Below, one piece after another: positions 9,364-19,720 of a stretch of DNA of 64,000 nt. The position numbers were made by a program, and so were the translations under genes. Origin of the DNA: Burkholderia sp. WAC0059 (GTDB taxonomy: Bacteria; Pseudomonadota; Gammaproteobacteria; Burkholderiales; Burkholderiaceae); NCBI RefSeq assembly GCF_002870125.1, contig NZ_PNEO01000015.1, forward strand, positions 1 through 64,000, in the 5' to 3' direction. The notes beneath the pieces are model-generated. The model made no database searches. It had not been told where the DNA came from and saw only the letters and a list, made by a program, of their open reading frames with translations. Within the stretch, counting starts at the first letter, position 1. Every line of letters begins with the position of its first letter.

Positions 9364-9546
9364 ATGTCTGAAAAAACTGTCAAGGTTCAGCTCGTCAAGA
9401 GCCTGATTGGGACCCGTGAATCGCATCGCGCCACCGTGCGCGGTCTGGGCCTGCGCCGCCTGAACTCGGTCTCCGAGCTGCAGGATACGCCGGCCGTGCG
9501 CGGCATGATCAACAAGGTCTCGTACCTCGTCAAGGTCATCGCCTAG
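9364..9546 (+). CDS. rpmD: 50S ribosomal protein L30
   Basis: L30 (60 residues), a small peripheral 50S protein. Contains [19 protein letters not shown] and [20 protein letters not shown]. An upstream in-frame ATG at 9355 overlaps the AAGGGTGG ribosome site, so the ATG at 9364 is preferred. Confidence 0.97.
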
Positions 9547-9577
9547 GGCGTCCCGGGTGTCCGATAAGGAGTTGAGA

Positions 9578-10012
9578 ATGGAATTGAATAACCTGAAGCC
9601 GGCGGCTGGTTCGAAGCATGCGAAGCGTCGCGTCGGCCGCGGTATCGGTTCGGGCCTCGGCAAGACCGCCGGTCGCGGTCACAAGGGTCAGAAGTCGCGT
9701 TCGGGCGGCTTCCACAAGGTCGGCTTCGAAGGCGGTCAGATGCCGCTGCAACGCCGTCTGCCGAAGCGCGGCTTTACCTCGCTGACGAAGGAATTCGTCG
9801 GCGAAGTGCGCCTTGCCGACCTCGAAAAGCTGCCGGTCGACGAAATCGATCTGCTGGCGCTGAAGCAGGCCGGTCTCGTCGGCGAGCTGACGCGGAGCGC
9901 GAAGATCATCGCGACCGGCACGCTTTCGCGCAAAATCGTGGTGAAGGGTCTGGGTGCGACGAAGAACGCGCGCGCTGCAATCGAAGCGGCGGGCGGTTCT
10001 TTTGCCGAGTAA
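9578..10012 (+). CDS. rplO: 50S ribosomal protein L15
   Basis: L15 (144 residues), late 50S assembly protein. Starts [18 protein letters not shown], then the basic Gly-rich stretch [20 protein letters not shown] typical of the family. AAGGAG is nine bases upstream of the ATG; the in-frame GTG at 9557 would place the ribosome site inside the gene. Confidence 0.98.
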   Translation: MELNNLKPAAGSKHAKRRVGRGIGSGLGKTAGRGHKGQKSRSGGFHKVGFEGGQMPLQRRLPKRGFTSLTKEFVGEVRLADLEKLPVDEIDLLALKQAGLVGELTRSAKIIATGTLSRKIVVKGLGATKNARAAIEAAGGSFAE

Positions 10013-10072
10013 GTTTGCCGGGTAACGCGCAGGCTGGCCTGCCGTCACCCGCGTTTGCATCGGAGAAGTTAG

Positions 10073-11419
10073 TTGGCTAACAGCCCGAGTCTCGCAAAAA
10101 GTGGTCGCAGCGCTCCGAAGTTCGGGGATCTGCGTCGTCGGGCAGTGTTTTTGCTGCTGGCACTGCTTGTCTACCGGATCGGTGCGCACATTCCGGTGCC
10201 GGGGATCGACCCGGATCAACTGGCCAAGCTGTTCCAGAGCCAGGCAGGCGGCATCCTGGGCATGTTCAACATGTTCTCGGGCGGCGCGCTGTCGCGCTTC
10301 ACGATCTTCGCGCTGGGGGTCATGCCGTATATTTCGGCGTCGATCATCCTGCAGTTGATGGCGATCGTCTCGCCGCAACTCGAGGCGTTGAAGAAGGAAG
10401 GGCAGGCCGGTCAGCGCAAGATCACGCAGTACACGCGGGTCTTCACGGTGGTGCTGGCGACGTTTCAGGCATTCGGTATCGCTGTCGCGCTGGAGAACCA
10501 GCAGGGACTCGTGCTCGATCCGGGTATGGTGTTTCGCCTGACGACGGTCGTGACGCTCGTGACGGGCACGATGTTCCTGATGTGGCTCGGCGAGCAGATC
10601 ACGGAGCGCGGGCTCGGCAACGGCATCTCGATCATCATCTTCGGCGGGATCGCGGCCGGTTTCCCGAACGCGATCGGCGGGCTGTTCGAGCTCGTGCGCA
10701 CGGGGTCGATGGGGCCGGTGTCGGCGATCTTCATCGTGGCGCTGATCGCGGCCGTGACGTATCTGGTGGTGTTCATCGAACGCGGCCAGCGCAAGATTCT
10801 CGTGAATTACGCGAAGCGTCAGGTCGGCAACAAGATTTACGGCGGGCAGTCGTCCCACTTGCCGCTGAAGTTGAACATGTCGGGCGTGATTCCGCCGATC
10901 TTCGCATCGTCGATCATCCTGTTCCCGGCAACGATCCTGAACTGGTTCAGCTCGGGGTCGCGCACGAGCGGGTTCGCCAGCACGCTGCACAACGTGGCCG
11001 ATGCGCTGCGTCCTGGCCAGCCCGTGTACGTGTTGCTGTACGCGTTGGCGATCGTGTTCTTCTGCTTTTTCTACACCGCGCTGGTGTTCAACAGCAGAGA
11101 GACGGCCGACAACCTGAAGAAGAGCGGCGCGTTCGTGCCGGGCATTCGTCCGGGCGAACAGACGGCGCGCTATATCGACCGCATCCTCACGCGTCTGACG
11201 CTGGCCGGTGCGATCTATATCGTGTTCGTCTGCCTGCTGCCGGAATTTTTGGTGCTGCGCTGGAACGTGCCGTTTTATTTTGGCGGAACGTCGCTGTTGA
11301 TCATTGTCGTCGTCACAATGGACTTCATGGCACAGGTGCAGTCGTACGTGATGTCGCAACAATATGAATCGCTGCTCAAGAAGGCCAACTTCAAGGGCGG
11401 CGGCGTCCCGATGCGTTGA
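10073..11419 (+). CDS. secY: Protein translocase subunit SecY
   Basis: Core channel of the Sec translocon in the inner membrane (448 residues, ten membrane segments). The signatures are visible: [42 protein letters not shown] and the TM8-TM10 cytoplasmic loop [15 protein letters not shown]. The gene starts with TTG at 10073 behind GGAGAAG; this start gives the [10 protein letters not shown] terminus I recall from Burkholderia SecY. Last gene of the classical spc group. Confidence 0.98.
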   Translation: MANSPSLAKSGRSAPKFGDLRRRAVFLLLALLVYRIGAHIPVPGIDPDQLAKLFQSQAGGILGMFNMFSGGALSRFTIFALGVMPYISASIILQLMAIVSPQLEALKKEGQAGQRKITQYTRVFTVVLATFQAFGIAVALENQQGLVLDPGMVFRLTTVVTLVTGTMFLMWLGEQITERGLGNGISIIIFGGIAAGFPNAIGGLFELVRTGSMGPVSAIFIVALIAAVTYLVVFIERGQRKILVNYAKRQVGNKIYGGQSSHLPLKLNMSGVIPPIFASSIILFPATILNWFSSGSRTSGFASTLHNVADALRPGQPVYVLLYALAIVFFCFFYTALVFNSRETADNLKKSGAFVPGIRPGEQTARYIDRILTRLTLAGAIYIVFVCLLPEFLVLRWNVPFYFGGTSLLIIVVVTMDFMAQVQSYVMSQQYESLLKKANFKGGGVPMR

Positions 11420-11427
11420 AAGGACCT

Positions 11428-11646
11428 ATGGCCAAAGACGATGTAATCCAGATGCAGGGTGAGGTGATCGAAAACCTCCCCAACGCTACCTTTCGGGTGA
11501 AACTGGAAAACGGCCATGTCGTATTGGGACATATTTCCGGAAAGATGCGGATGCACTACATCCGCATTCTTCCGGGCGACAAGGTGACGGTTGAGTTGAC
11601 GCCTTACGATCTGTCGCGTGCGCGGATCGTGTTCCGGGCGAAGTGA
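11428..11646 (+). CDS. infA: Translation initiation factor IF-1
   Basis: IF-1 (72 residues), an OB-fold factor that blocks the ribosomal A site during initiation. Starts [19 protein letters not shown]; contains [19 protein letters not shown] and ends [12 protein letters not shown]. An in-frame ATG at 11416 overlaps the secY stop, but AAAGGA just after that stop serves the ATG at 11428. Confidence 0.98.
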   Translation: MAKDDVIQMQGEVIENLPNATFRVKLENGHVVLGHISGKMRMHYIRILPGDKVTVELTPYDLSRARIVFRAK

Positions 11647-11666
11647 TTTGAAAAAAGGGTAATATC

Positions 11667-11783
11667 ATGAAAGTGATGGCATCGGTTAAGCGCATGTGCC
11701 GCAATTGCAAGATCATCAAGCGCAACGGCGTCGTTCGCGTGATTTGCAGCTCGGACCCGCGCCACAAGCAGCGTCAAGGCTGA
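11667..11783 (+). CDS. rpmJ: 50S ribosomal protein L36 (zinc-binding form)
   Basis: A 38-residue protein starting [18 protein letters not shown], read from ATG at 11667 to TGA at 11783. The metal site is intact: Cys11, Cys14, Cys27 and His33, so this is the zinc-containing C+ type. L36 helps close the 23S rRNA fold late in assembly. It sits between infA and rpsM as in most proteobacteria, behind an AAAAAAGGG ribosome site. Confidence 0.96.
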   Translation: MKVMASVKRMCRNCKIIKRNGVVRVICSSDPRHKQRQG

Positions 11784-11823
11784 CCAGTGCGCTTTGCTTG
11801 CGCTTTTTGTTTGAGGAAAAACA

Positions 11824-12189
11824 ATGGCTCGTATCGCAGGGGTTAACATCCCGAACCACCAGCACACCGAAATCGGCCTGACGGCGATCTACGGTATCGG
11901 CCGCACGCGTTCGCGCAATATTTGCGCCTCGGCCGGTGTGCCGTTTGACAAGAAGGTCAAGGACCTGAACGACGCGGATCTGGAAAAGCTGCGCGAGGAA
12001 GTGGGCAAGTTTATCGTCGAGGGCGATCTGCGTCGCGAAGTGACGATGAGCATCAAGCGCCTGATGGACCTCGGCTGCTACCGCGGCGTGCGTCATCGCA
12101 AGGGCCTGCCCCTGCGTGGCCAGCGCACGCGCACGAATGCGCGCACGCGCAAGGGTCCGCGCCGCGCTGCGCAATCGCTGAAGAAGTAA
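11824..12189 (+). CDS. rpsM: 30S ribosomal protein S13
   Basis: S13 (121 residues; E. coli 118), in the 30S head, contacting P-site tRNA and L5. Starts [20 protein letters not shown]; the C-terminal tail [18 protein letters not shown] is the family signature. First gene of the alpha group. Confidence 0.98.
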   Translation: MARIAGVNIPNHQHTEIGLTAIYGIGRTRSRNICASAGVPFDKKVKDLNDADLEKLREEVGKFIVEGDLRREVTMSIKRLMDLGCYRGVRHRKGLPLRGQRTRTNARTRKGPRRAAQSLKK

Positions 12190-12217
12190 GCGGGACTGAC
12201 AGTTACAGGAAAACGTA

Positions 12218-12622
12218 ATGGCTAAGGCTTCGAACAACTCCGCGGCGCAACGCGTTCGCAAGAAGGTCAAGAAGAACGTCGCCGAGGGCGTGGTTCACGT
12301 TCACGCGTCGTTCAACAACACCATCATCACGATCACCGATCGTCAGGGCAACGCGCTCGCGTGGGCGACCTCGGGCGGTCAGGGCTTCAAGGGCTCGCGC
12401 AAGTCGACCCCGTTCGCAGCCCAGGTCGCGGCCGAATCGGCCGGTCGCGTGGCGATGGAATACGGCGTGAAGAACCTCGAAGTTCGGATCAAGGGCCCGG
12501 GCCCGGGTCGCGAGTCCGCGGTTCGCGCGCTGCACGGTCTTGGCATCAAGATCACCGCGATTTCCGACGTGACGCCGGTTCCGCACAACGGCTGCCGTCC
12601 GCCGAAGCGCCGCCGCATCTAA
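12218..12622 (+). CDS. rpsK: 30S ribosomal protein S11
   Basis: S11 (134 residues; E. coli 129), lining the mRNA path at the 30S platform. Motifs: [34 protein letters not shown] and the C-terminal [18 protein letters not shown]. An AGGAAA ribosome site precedes the ATG. Confidence 0.98.
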   Translation: MAKASNNSAAQRVRKKVKKNVAEGVVHVHASFNNTIITITDRQGNALAWATSGGQGFKGSRKSTPFAAQVAAESAGRVAMEYGVKNLEVRIKGPGPGRESAVRALHGLGIKITAISDVTPVPHNGCRPPKRRRI

Positions 12623-12640
12623 GCGCTGTTTTTGCCGCGA

Positions 12641-12671
12641 GCCCGTCTGCCGGTCGTACGGCAAGACGGGC
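12641..12671 (+). promoter_or_regulatory. Strong hairpin in the rpsK-rpsD spacer
   Basis: GCCCGTCTGCCG (12641-12652) pairs with CGGCAAGACGGGC (12659-12671) with one bulged A and a six-base loop. No T-run follows, so it is not an intrinsic terminator. S4, the product of the next gene, is the alpha-operon repressor in E. coli; whether this structure is its target here is speculation. Confidence 0.45.
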
Positions 12672-12773
12672 CGTAGGCGCCGACTGAAAACTTAAGCCCA
12701 CCGTTCGGCCCAAAGGGCACGAACTAGCGCGAGTGCGAGAGCATCCGCGTGATGAACATAGAAGGAATGCAAC

Positions 12774-13397
12774 GTGGCACGTTATACCGGCCCCAAGGCC
12801 AAGCTGGCCCGCCGTGAAGGCACCGACCTTTTCCTGAAGAGCGCCCGCCGCTCGCTCGCCGACAAGTGCAAGCTCGACAGCAAGCCGGGTCAGCACGGCC
12901 GCATCTCGGGCGCGCGTACGTCCGACTACGGCACGCAACTGCGCGAAAAGCAAAAAGTGAAGCGCATCTACGGCGTGCTCGAGCGCCAGTTCCGCCGCTA
13001 CTTCGCCGAAGCGGACCGCCGCAAGGGCAACACGGGTGAAACCCTGCTGCAACTGCTCGAATCGCGCCTCGACAACGTCGTGTATCGCATGGGCTTCGGC
13101 TCGACCCGCGCGGAAGCGCGTCAACTGGTGAGCCACAAGGCGATCACCGTGAACGGTCAGGTCGCGAACATTCCGTCGCTGCAGGTGAAGGCCGGCGACG
13201 TCGTGGCCGTGCGCGAACAGGCGAAGAAGCAGGCGCGCATCCTCGAAGCGCTCTCGCTCGCCGAGCAGGGCGGCCTGCCGGGCTGGGTGTCGGTCGACGC
13301 CAAGAAGTTCGAAGGCACGTTCAAGGGCATGCCGGAGCGCAGCGATATCGCCGGCGATATCAACGAAAGCCTGATCGTCGAATTGTATTCGCGTTAA
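12774..13397 (+). CDS. rpsD: 30S ribosomal protein S4
   Basis: S4 (207 residues; E. coli 206), 30S assembly initiator and RNA helicase component. N-terminal [16 protein letters not shown] and the S4 RNA-binding fold around [14 protein letters not shown] and [15 protein letters not shown] are plain. Start codon is GTG at 12774 behind GAAGGA; no nearby ATG keeps the conserved N terminus. Confidence 0.98.
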   Translation: MARYTGPKAKLARREGTDLFLKSARRSLADKCKLDSKPGQHGRISGARTSDYGTQLREKQKVKRIYGVLERQFRRYFAEADRRKGNTGETLLQLLESRLDNVVYRMGFGSTRAEARQLVSHKAITVNGQVANIPSLQVKAGDVVAVREQAKKQARILEALSLAEQGGLPGWVSVDAKKFEGTFKGMPERSDIAGDINESLIVELYSR

Positions 13398-13521
13398 ACG
13401 GATTGACGGCCGGGGTATCCCGATTGCGCGACGCAAGCGGGCGCCTCGGCTGTTTATTTTCAGGTTGTTACCGGTCAGCCTTATCGGTGTAACGAGCCGA
13501 GGGTATTGAAAAGGAAAACCT

Positions 13522-14499
13522 ATGCAAACCAGTTTGTTGAAGCCCAAGATTATCGCTGTGGAATCGCTTGGCGAGAACCACGCGAAAGTGGTCATGGAGC
13601 CGTTCGAACGCGGTTACGGCCACACCTTGGGTAACGCGCTTCGGCGCGTGCTGCTGTCGTCGATGGTGGGCTACGCGCCGACCGAAGTGACGATCGCAGG
13701 CGTCGTGCACGAATACTCGACGCTCGATGGTGTGCAGGAGGACGTGGTCAACCTGTTGCTGAACCTGAAGGGCGTGGTGTTCAAGCTGCACAACCGCGAC
13801 GAAGTCACGGTCACGCTGCGCAAGGATGGCGAAGGCGTGGTGAAGGCAGGCGACATCGAGCTCGCGCACGACTGCGAAGTGATCAATCCTGATCACGTGA
13901 TCGCGTATCTGTCGAAGGGCGGCAAGCTCGACGTGCAGATCAAGGTCGAGAAGGGCCGCGGCTACGTGCCGGGTAACGTGCGCCGCTACGGCGACGAGGC
14001 AGCGAAGATCATCGGCCGCATCGTGCTCGACGCGTCGTTCTCGCCGGTTAGCCGCGTGAGCTATGCCGTGGAAAGCGCTCGCGTCGAGCAGCGTACCGAC
14101 CTCGACAAGCTCGTGATGAACATCGAGACGAACGGCGTGATCTCGCCGGAAGAGGCGATCCGCCAATCGGCGCGCATCCTCGTCGACCAGCTCTCGGTGT
14201 TCGCGGCGCTGGAAGGCACGGAAGCGGCTGCGGAAACGCCGTCGCGCGCGCCGCAGATCGATCCGATCCTGCTGCGTCCGGTGGACGATCTCGAACTGAC
14301 GGTGCGTTCGGCGAACTGCCTGAAGGCCGAGAACATCTACTACATCGGCGATCTGATCCAGCGCACCGAGAACGAGCTGCTCAAGACCCCGAACCTGGGT
14401 CGCAAGTCGCTCAACGAGATCAAGGAAGTGCTTGCCTCGCGCGGTCTCACGCTCGGCATGAAGCTCGAGAACTGGCCGCCGGCCGGTCTCGACAAGTAA
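13522..14499 (+). CDS. rpoA: RNA polymerase alpha subunit
   Basis: Alpha subunit (325 residues), scaffold of RNA polymerase. The N-terminal dimerisation domain (about 1-230) shows [20 protein letters not shown]; a linker follows; the C-terminal domain (about 245-325) has [14 protein letters not shown], whose Arg corresponds to E. coli Arg265 that contacts UP elements and activators. AAAAGGA lies ahead of the ATG. Placed between rpsD and rplQ as usual. Confidence 0.99.
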   Translation: MQTSLLKPKIIAVESLGENHAKVVMEPFERGYGHTLGNALRRVLLSSMVGYAPTEVTIAGVVHEYSTLDGVQEDVVNLLLNLKGVVFKLHNRDEVTVTLRKDGEGVVKAGDIELAHDCEVINPDHVIAYLSKGGKLDVQIKVEKGRGYVPGNVRRYGDEAAKIIGRIVLDASFSPVSRVSYAVESARVEQRTDLDKLVMNIETNGVISPEEAIRQSARILVDQLSVFAALEGTEAAAETPSRAPQIDPILLRPVDDLELTVRSANCLKAENIYYIGDLIQRTENELLKTPNLGRKSLNEIKEVLASRGLTLGMKLENWPPAGLDK

Positions 14500-14648
14500 G
14501 ACGGGATTCGTCCCGAAGTCGGCACGGACGCGGATTTTCCTCCGGAATTCCGCGTTCTGCCTTTTCATCATACCGGCCCGTGCCCGAGGCTTCGCGTCTC
14601 GAGAGCGATAGAAGAGCTGGACTAAAACTTTGATTCAAGGAAATTGAA

Positions 14649-15044
14649 ATGCGTCACCGTCATGGTCTGCGGAAACTGAACCGCACGAGCAGCCACCGTC
14701 TGGCAATGCTCCGTAACATGTCCAACTCGCTGATCGAGCACGAAGTCATCAAGACGACGCTACCGAAGGCGAAGGAACTCCGCAAGGTCGTCGAGCCGTT
14801 GATCACGCTCGGCAAGAAGCCGTCGCTCGCGAATCGCCGTCTGGCATTCAACCGTCTGCGCGACCGCGATTCGGTCACGAAGCTGTTCGACGTGCTTGGT
14901 CCGCGTTTCGCGAACCGTCCGGGCGGCTATCTGCGCATCCTGAAGTTCGGCTTCCGGGTCGGCGACAACGCGCCGATGGCGCTCGTCGAACTGCTCGACC
15001 GTCCGGAAACGCCGGATACGGACAGCGTGCAGGAAGCGGAATAA
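14649..15044 (+). CDS. rplQ: 50S ribosomal protein L17
   Basis: L17 (131 residues; E. coli 127). Starts [17 protein letters not shown] and contains [20 protein letters not shown], both diagnostic. A 149-base spacer separates it from rpoA and contains an ACGCGGA/TCCGCGT hairpin (14528-14555), so it may be expressed at a different level from rpoA. The operon ends at the terminator just downstream. Confidence 0.98.
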   Translation: MRHRHGLRKLNRTSSHRLAMLRNMSNSLIEHEVIKTTLPKAKELRKVVEPLITLGKKPSLANRRLAFNRLRDRDSVTKLFDVLGPRFANRPGGYLRILKFGFRVGDNAPMALVELLDRPETPDTDSVQEAE

Positions 15045-15060
15045 CGCGACCGCAACGAAA

Positions 15061-15090
15061 AAAAAGCCAGGCATTTCGCCTGGCTTTTTT
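15061..15090 (+). terminator. Intrinsic terminator of the alpha operon
   Basis: Perfect stem GCCAGGC (15066-15072) / GCCTGGC (15078-15084), loop ATTTC, followed by six T (15085-15090) and preceded by an A-run. It closes the whole tuf-rplQ ribosomal cluster 17 bases after rplQ. Confidence 0.93.
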
Positions 15091-15200
15091 ATTTCCGCAT
15101 CCAGGAAATGAGCGACGCCGCTCAGGCCGCCGCCCCCCGAAGCGGAGCGCGCGTAAATGGTACGATTATCCGCATATTTTCCGAGTTGCCGGAGCGGGCC

Positions 15201-15533
15201 GTGACTTTCCCTGTCATTTTGATGCTGACCACTGTGCCGGACGCCGATACCGCGGACAAGCTGGCGTCGGCGGCGCTCGCGGCGCGTGTGGCCGCCTGCG
15301 TCACGCAATTGGGTTCGGTTCATTCGCAATACCACTGGAAGGGCACGGTCGAGGCGGCCGACGAGATCCAGTTGCTCTTCAAGACGAGCGCGGCACGCGC
15401 GGCCGAGCTCGAACGCTTCATCGAAACGCACCACCCCTACGAAACGCCCGAGTTGCTGTCGTGGCAGGTTTCGGCGTCGGCTTCGTACGGGCAATGGGTG
15501 AATGCGGAAACGCAACGGCCTGTCCATGTTTAA
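15201..15533 (+). CDS. cutA: CutA divalent-ion tolerance protein
   Basis: CutA1 family (110 residues), a very stable trimeric protein linked to copper tolerance; its exact role is unsettled. Motifs: VILMLTTVPDADTADKLA, the AACVTQLG strand, YHWKG and ETHHPYETPELL. The GTG at 15201 is chosen because GGAG (15191-15194) is six bases upstream and the protein then matches the family length; an upstream in-frame ATG (15108) would add 31 residues with no similarity. It overlaps dsbD, as in the E. coli cutA-dsbD locus. Confidence 0.93.
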   Translation: MTFPVILMLTTVPDADTADKLASAALAARVAACVTQLGSVHSQYHWKGTVEAADEIQLLFKTSAARAAELERFIETHHPYETPELLSWQVSASASYGQWVNAETQRPVHV

Positions 15534-17442
15534 CGGTTCGAACCGGCGCATGTGCGCCGCGCTACGTTTGCTGCTCGCGTTGGTCTGCGCCGTGTTGCTG
15601 CTGGTGTTCGCTGGCAGCGGTGCGGCGTATGCCGACGACAACTTCCTGCCGCCCGACGCGGCATTCCACTTCAGCGCGACCGAGCGGCCGGGAGAAGTCG
15701 ACGTCCATTACCAGATCGCCGACGGCTACTACATGTACCGCGAGCGCTTCGCCTTTGCCGGGCGCAACGGCAACGCGGTGCTGGGCACACCGGTCATCCC
15801 GCCGGGCCAGGTGAAATTCGATCCGACGTTCCAGAAGAACGAGGAAACCTATCGCGGCCAACTGACGATCCGCATCCCGGTCAAGCAGGCGGCGGGGCCG
15901 TTCGATCTTGCCGTGACGTCGCAGGGGTGCGCCGACGCCGGCATCTGTTATCCGCCGATGGAGCGCGTCTATCACGTGAGCGGCGCCGCGTTGCAGGCCG
16001 CGGCGGCTACGCCCGACGTCACGCCGGCACCGACGGCCGCGCCCGTCCTCGCGACGCCTCCGGTCGCGGCCGCGACGCCGCCGATGCCGTGGTACGAACG
16101 CGTGACGAGCGCCGACTATGCGCAGTCGCTGCTGCAGGGTAGCGGCTTCTTTGCCGTCATCGGCCTGTATTTCGTCGCGGGCATGCTGCTGAGCCTGCTG
16201 CCGTGCTCGTATCCGATGATTCCCATCCTGTCGGCCATCGTCATCGGCGAGGGCGCGCGGGTGACGCGCATGCGCGGCTTCGCGTTGTCGTTCGTCTACG
16301 TGCTCGGCATGGCGCTCGTCTACACCGTGCTCGGCATCGCGGCGGCTCTCGTCGGGCAGACGCTCGGCGCCTGGCTGCAGAACCCCTGGGTGCTCGGCGT
16401 TTTCGCTTTGCTGCTGACGGCGTTCGCCGTCACGCTGATCGCCGGCGTCGACATCGCGCTGCCCCGGCGCTGGCAGGACGCCGTGTCGCGCGCCTCGGGC
16501 GGGCGGGCCGGCGGCAAGTTCGTCGCCGTCGCGATCATGGGGGCGCTGTCCGCACTCGTGGTCGGCGCGTGCATGACGGCCCCGCTTTTCGCGGTGCTCG
16601 CGTTCGTCGCGCACACGGGCAATGCCGCGCTGGGCGGCGCGGCGCTCTTCGCCATGGGGCTCGGCCTCGGCGTGCCGTTGATCGTCATCGGCGTCGGGGC
16701 CGGCACGCTGCTGCCGCGCGCCGGCGCGTGGATGGACGGCGTCAAGGTGTTCTTCGGCGTCGTGCTGCTGGCGGCGGCCTTGTGGATCGTCTGGCCGGCG
16801 CTCGGCGCTGCGGCGCGGATGTTGCTCGCCGCGCTGTGGCTGCTGCTCGCCGCCGCCGCGCTCGGGCTGTTCACGCCGAACGCGGGCTCGCCGGGCGTCT
16901 GGCGGCGGCTCGGACGCGGCGTCGGTGCCGCCCTGGCGATCTGGGCCGCGACGCTGCTCGTCGGACTGTCGGCGGGGTCGTCCGATCCGCTGCAGCCGCT
17001 CGCCGTACTGGCCAGTCGGGGGGATGCCGCGTCCGTCGCGGCGACGGCGTCCACGCCGGCGGACGACCTGTCGTTCGAATCGGTCAGCTCTCCGGCACAG
17101 CTCGATTCGGCGCTCGGCACGGCGGGCAAGCCCGCCATGCTCGATTTTTACGCGGACTGGTGCGTGAGCTGCCGGGAGATGGAGAAGTTCACGTTCACCG
17201 ACCCCCGCGTGCGTGCGCGTCTGCGCCAGCTCGATCTGCTGCGCGCCGACGTGACGGCCAACACGACCGGCGAGGCGGCGTTGCTGAAGCGCTTCGAACT
17301 GTTCGGGCCGCCCGGCATCATCTTCTTCGACGGTAACGGGCACGAAGTGCTGCGCGTAGTCGGCTACGAATCGGGCGATCGCTTTCTGGAGCGGTTGAAC
17401 CGGCTGGACGCGCAGCCGGCGGCGTCACCACCGCAGTCCTGA
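15502..17442 (+). CDS. dsbD: Thiol:disulfide interchange protein DsbD
   Basis: Moves electrons from cytoplasmic thioredoxin across the inner membrane to periplasmic DsbC/DsbG and to cytochrome c maturation. Order visible: signal segment (about 20-45), N-terminal immunoglobulin-like domain with Cys143 and Cys149 (GCADAGICYPPM), the eight-helix channel with Cys in LLPCSYPM and VVGACMTAPL, and a C-terminal thioredoxin domain with CVSC (DFYADWCVSCREME). All six catalytic Cys are present. Starts at 15502, 15526 and 15550 are possible; 15526 (MFNGSNRR) is a good alternative. The gene overlaps cutA. Confidence 0.96.
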   Translation: MRKRNGLSMFNGSNRRMCAALRLLLALVCAVLLLVFAGSGAAYADDNFLPPDAAFHFSATERPGEVDVHYQIADGYYMYRERFAFAGRNGNAVLGTPVIPPGQVKFDPTFQKNEETYRGQLTIRIPVKQAAGPFDLAVTSQGCADAGICYPPMERVYHVSGAALQAAAATPDVTPAPTAAPVLATPPVAAATPPMPWYERVTSADYAQSLLQGSGFFAVIGLYFVAGMLLSLLPCSYPMIPILSAIVIGEGARVTRMRGFALSFVYVLGMALVYTVLGIAAALVGQTLGAWLQNPWVLGVFALLLTAFAVTLIAGVDIALPRRWQDAVSRASGGRAGGKFVAVAIMGALSALVVGACMTAPLFAVLAFVAHTGNAALGGAALFAMGLGLGVPLIVIGVGAGTLLPRAGAWMDGVKVFFGVVLLAAALWIVWPALGAAARMLLAALWLLLAAAALGLFTPNAGSPGVWRRLGRGVGAALAIWAATLLVGLSAGSSDPLQPLAVLASRGDAASVAATASTPADDLSFESVSSPAQLDSALGTAGKPAMLDFYADWCVSCREMEKFTFTDPRVRARLRQLDLLRADVTANTTGEAALLKRFELFGPPGIIFFDGNGHEVLRVVGYESGDRFLERLNRLDAQPAASPPQS

Positions 17443-17464
17443 GCGGTGTCGAAGCCTCCAAATG

Positions 17465-17500
17465 AAAAGGCGCACCGCGATTAACGCGGTGCGCCTTTTT
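17465..17500. terminator. Bidirectional intrinsic terminator between dsbD and hemB
   Basis: AAAGGCGCACCGCG (17466-17479) pairs with CGCGGTGCGCCTTT (17485-17498) over a short ATTAA loop, with A-rich and T-rich flanks. It can end dsbD transcripts on + and hemB transcripts on -. Confidence 0.92.
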
Positions 17501-17524
17501 CGTTAACGAATTCCGAACCGGACG

Positions 17525-18592
<1,068 letters not shown>

Positions 18593-18596
18593 TCAT

Positions 18597-18709
18597 ACCC
18601 ACCGAGCGAGGCGCGCTGCGCCGGACTCCCCGCTTCTCCTCCCTGAGCGGGCGCCTGTCGTTTTTCGATAAGGCTGTTCAACCCGCCGGCAATCGCGGCG
18701 GGTTTTTTT
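18597..18709 (+). ncRNA. Candidate small RNA between hemB and engB
   Basis: On the + strand, where no protein gene lies upstream, there is a small hairpin GGCGC/GCGCC (18610-18622), a second hairpin CCCGCT/AGCGGG (18629-18651) whose 11-base loop is TCTCCTCCCTG, a U-rich linker, and a strong intrinsic terminator (18680-18709). The loop CTCCTCCC is complementary to Shine-Dalgarno sequences, as in the CcsR/cuckoo RNAs of other proteobacteria. A TATCAT/TATATC -10-like element lies at 18589-18596 but I find no convincing -35. The boundaries are inferred. Confidence 0.5.
18680..18709 (+). terminator. Intrinsic terminator on the + strand (orphan)
   Basis: AACCCGCC (18680-18687), nine-base loop, GGCGGGTT (18697-18704) and a seven-T run (18703-18709). 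It points along +, while both flanking genes (hemB, engB) are on -. It therefore terminates something other than them, most simply the candidate small RNA just upstream. Confidence 0.9.
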
Positions 18710-18769
18710 ATGTCCGGAAATAGGCGTGCCGCCCGTGGCGTCCCGCGCGTGGAGCGGCTCTGCCATGCG

Positions 18770-19429
18770 CTACGACGCGTCGCGTTCCCCCGCGGCGTCC
18801 GCCGCGACGGGCGACACCCAGCCTTCGATCAGCACATGCGCTTCGTCGAGCCCCGTTCGCTTGAGCGCCGAGAAGAGTTGTGCGCTCAATGCGCCGTCGT
18901 AGCCCTGCTGGCGGTACTCGTCGAATGCCTTTTGCGTCGCGCGCAGCGCCTGCGTGCCTTCCTGGCGTGTCAATTTGTCGCATTTCGTGAGCAGCGCGTG
19001 GATCGGCTTGCCGGTCGGCGCGAACCACTCGATCATCCGCCGGTCGAGTTCGGTCAGCGGGCGGCGCGCGTCCATCATCAGGATCAGCCCGCACAGTTGC
19101 GCGCGCGTTTGCAGATAGCTCGACAGCAGCGCTTCCCAGTGCGCTTTCGAGGCCTCGGGGACTTCGGCGTAGCCGTATCCCGGCAGATCGACGAGATGGG
19201 CGACGGGGCCGTCGACCGGGCCGACCGAGAAATAGTTGATGTGCTGCGTGCGGCCCGGCGTTTTCGAGGCGAACGCGAGGCGCTTCTGGTTGCACAGCAC
19301 GTTGATCGCCGTGGACTTGCCCGCGTTCGAGCGGCCCGCGAACGCCACTTCCGGCTGGGCCGTGCCGGGCAGATCGCGCAGATGGTTGACCGTCGTGAAG
19401 AAGCGCGCTTGATGGAGCAGGAAGGCCAT
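18770..19429 (-). CDS. engB: Ribosome-biogenesis GTPase EngB (YihA/YsxC)
   Basis: TrmE-Era-EngA-EngB-type GTPase needed for 50S assembly and, in E. coli, normal division (219 residues). G motifs in order: G1 GRSNAGKST (about 31-39), G2 [11 protein letters not shown]3 VDLPGYGY, G4 LTKCDKL, G5 FSALKRTG. The start [20 protein letters not shown] matches the family as I know it, although no clear ribosome site precedes it; the frame stays open upstream but that extension has no similarity. Confidence 0.96.
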   Translation of the reverse strand: MAFLLHQARFFTTVNHLRDLPGTAQPEVAFAGRSNAGKSTAINVLCNQKRLAFASKTPGRTQHINYFSVGPVDGPVAHLVDLPGYGYAEVPEASKAHWEALLSSYLQTRAQLCGLILMMDARRPLTELDRRMIEWFAPTGKPIHALLTKCDKLTRQEGTQALRATQKAFDEYRQQGYDGALSAQLFSALKRTGLDEAHVLIEGWVSPVAADAAGERDAS

Positions 19430-19588
19430 GGAGAAACCGGAATGTGGAGCGTGCGGCCGGGTTGCCCCGGAAGAAGCCGCAACGCCCGCGCCGCGGTTGG
19501 GGACTAGACCGGAAGACGGCGCGTGCGGTGCCGGAAAAGACGGGGAAGCCCCCGCCGTGAAAGACCTGGCCGACGGGGTCGCCGCCGG

Positions 19589-19614
19589 TTGCGTATAACG
19601 CGCCATTGTACAAT
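19589..19614 (+). promoter_or_regulatory. Divergent promoter region of engB and cytochrome c4
   Basis: TACAAT (19609-19614) is a fair -10 for the + strand gene, with TTGCGT at 19589-19594 as a rather close -35 (14-base spacer). The 10-base palindrome ATTGTACAAT (19605-19614) supplies the same TACAAT on the - strand facing engB. The two promoters, if real, overlap back to back. Confidence 0.45.
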
Positions 19615-19720
19615 ACGGGGCCTCCGACAGAGGCTGGAAGGGCGCGGCACGCAGGCCTCCGGAGGCGGGCGCTGCCGTCTCTGCCTTGCCGAACCTCGTC
19701 GCGCAAGACGGAAGCAGGGT

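Noticed and set aside
9536..11362. A 608-codon - strand frame opposite rplO and secY
   Set aside because: Shadow of secY; no recognisable motif and no initiation signals.
15562..17343. Long frames opposite or within dsbD in other phases
   Set aside because: dsbD has all catalytic motifs; the alternatives are Arg/Gly-rich low-complexity translations.
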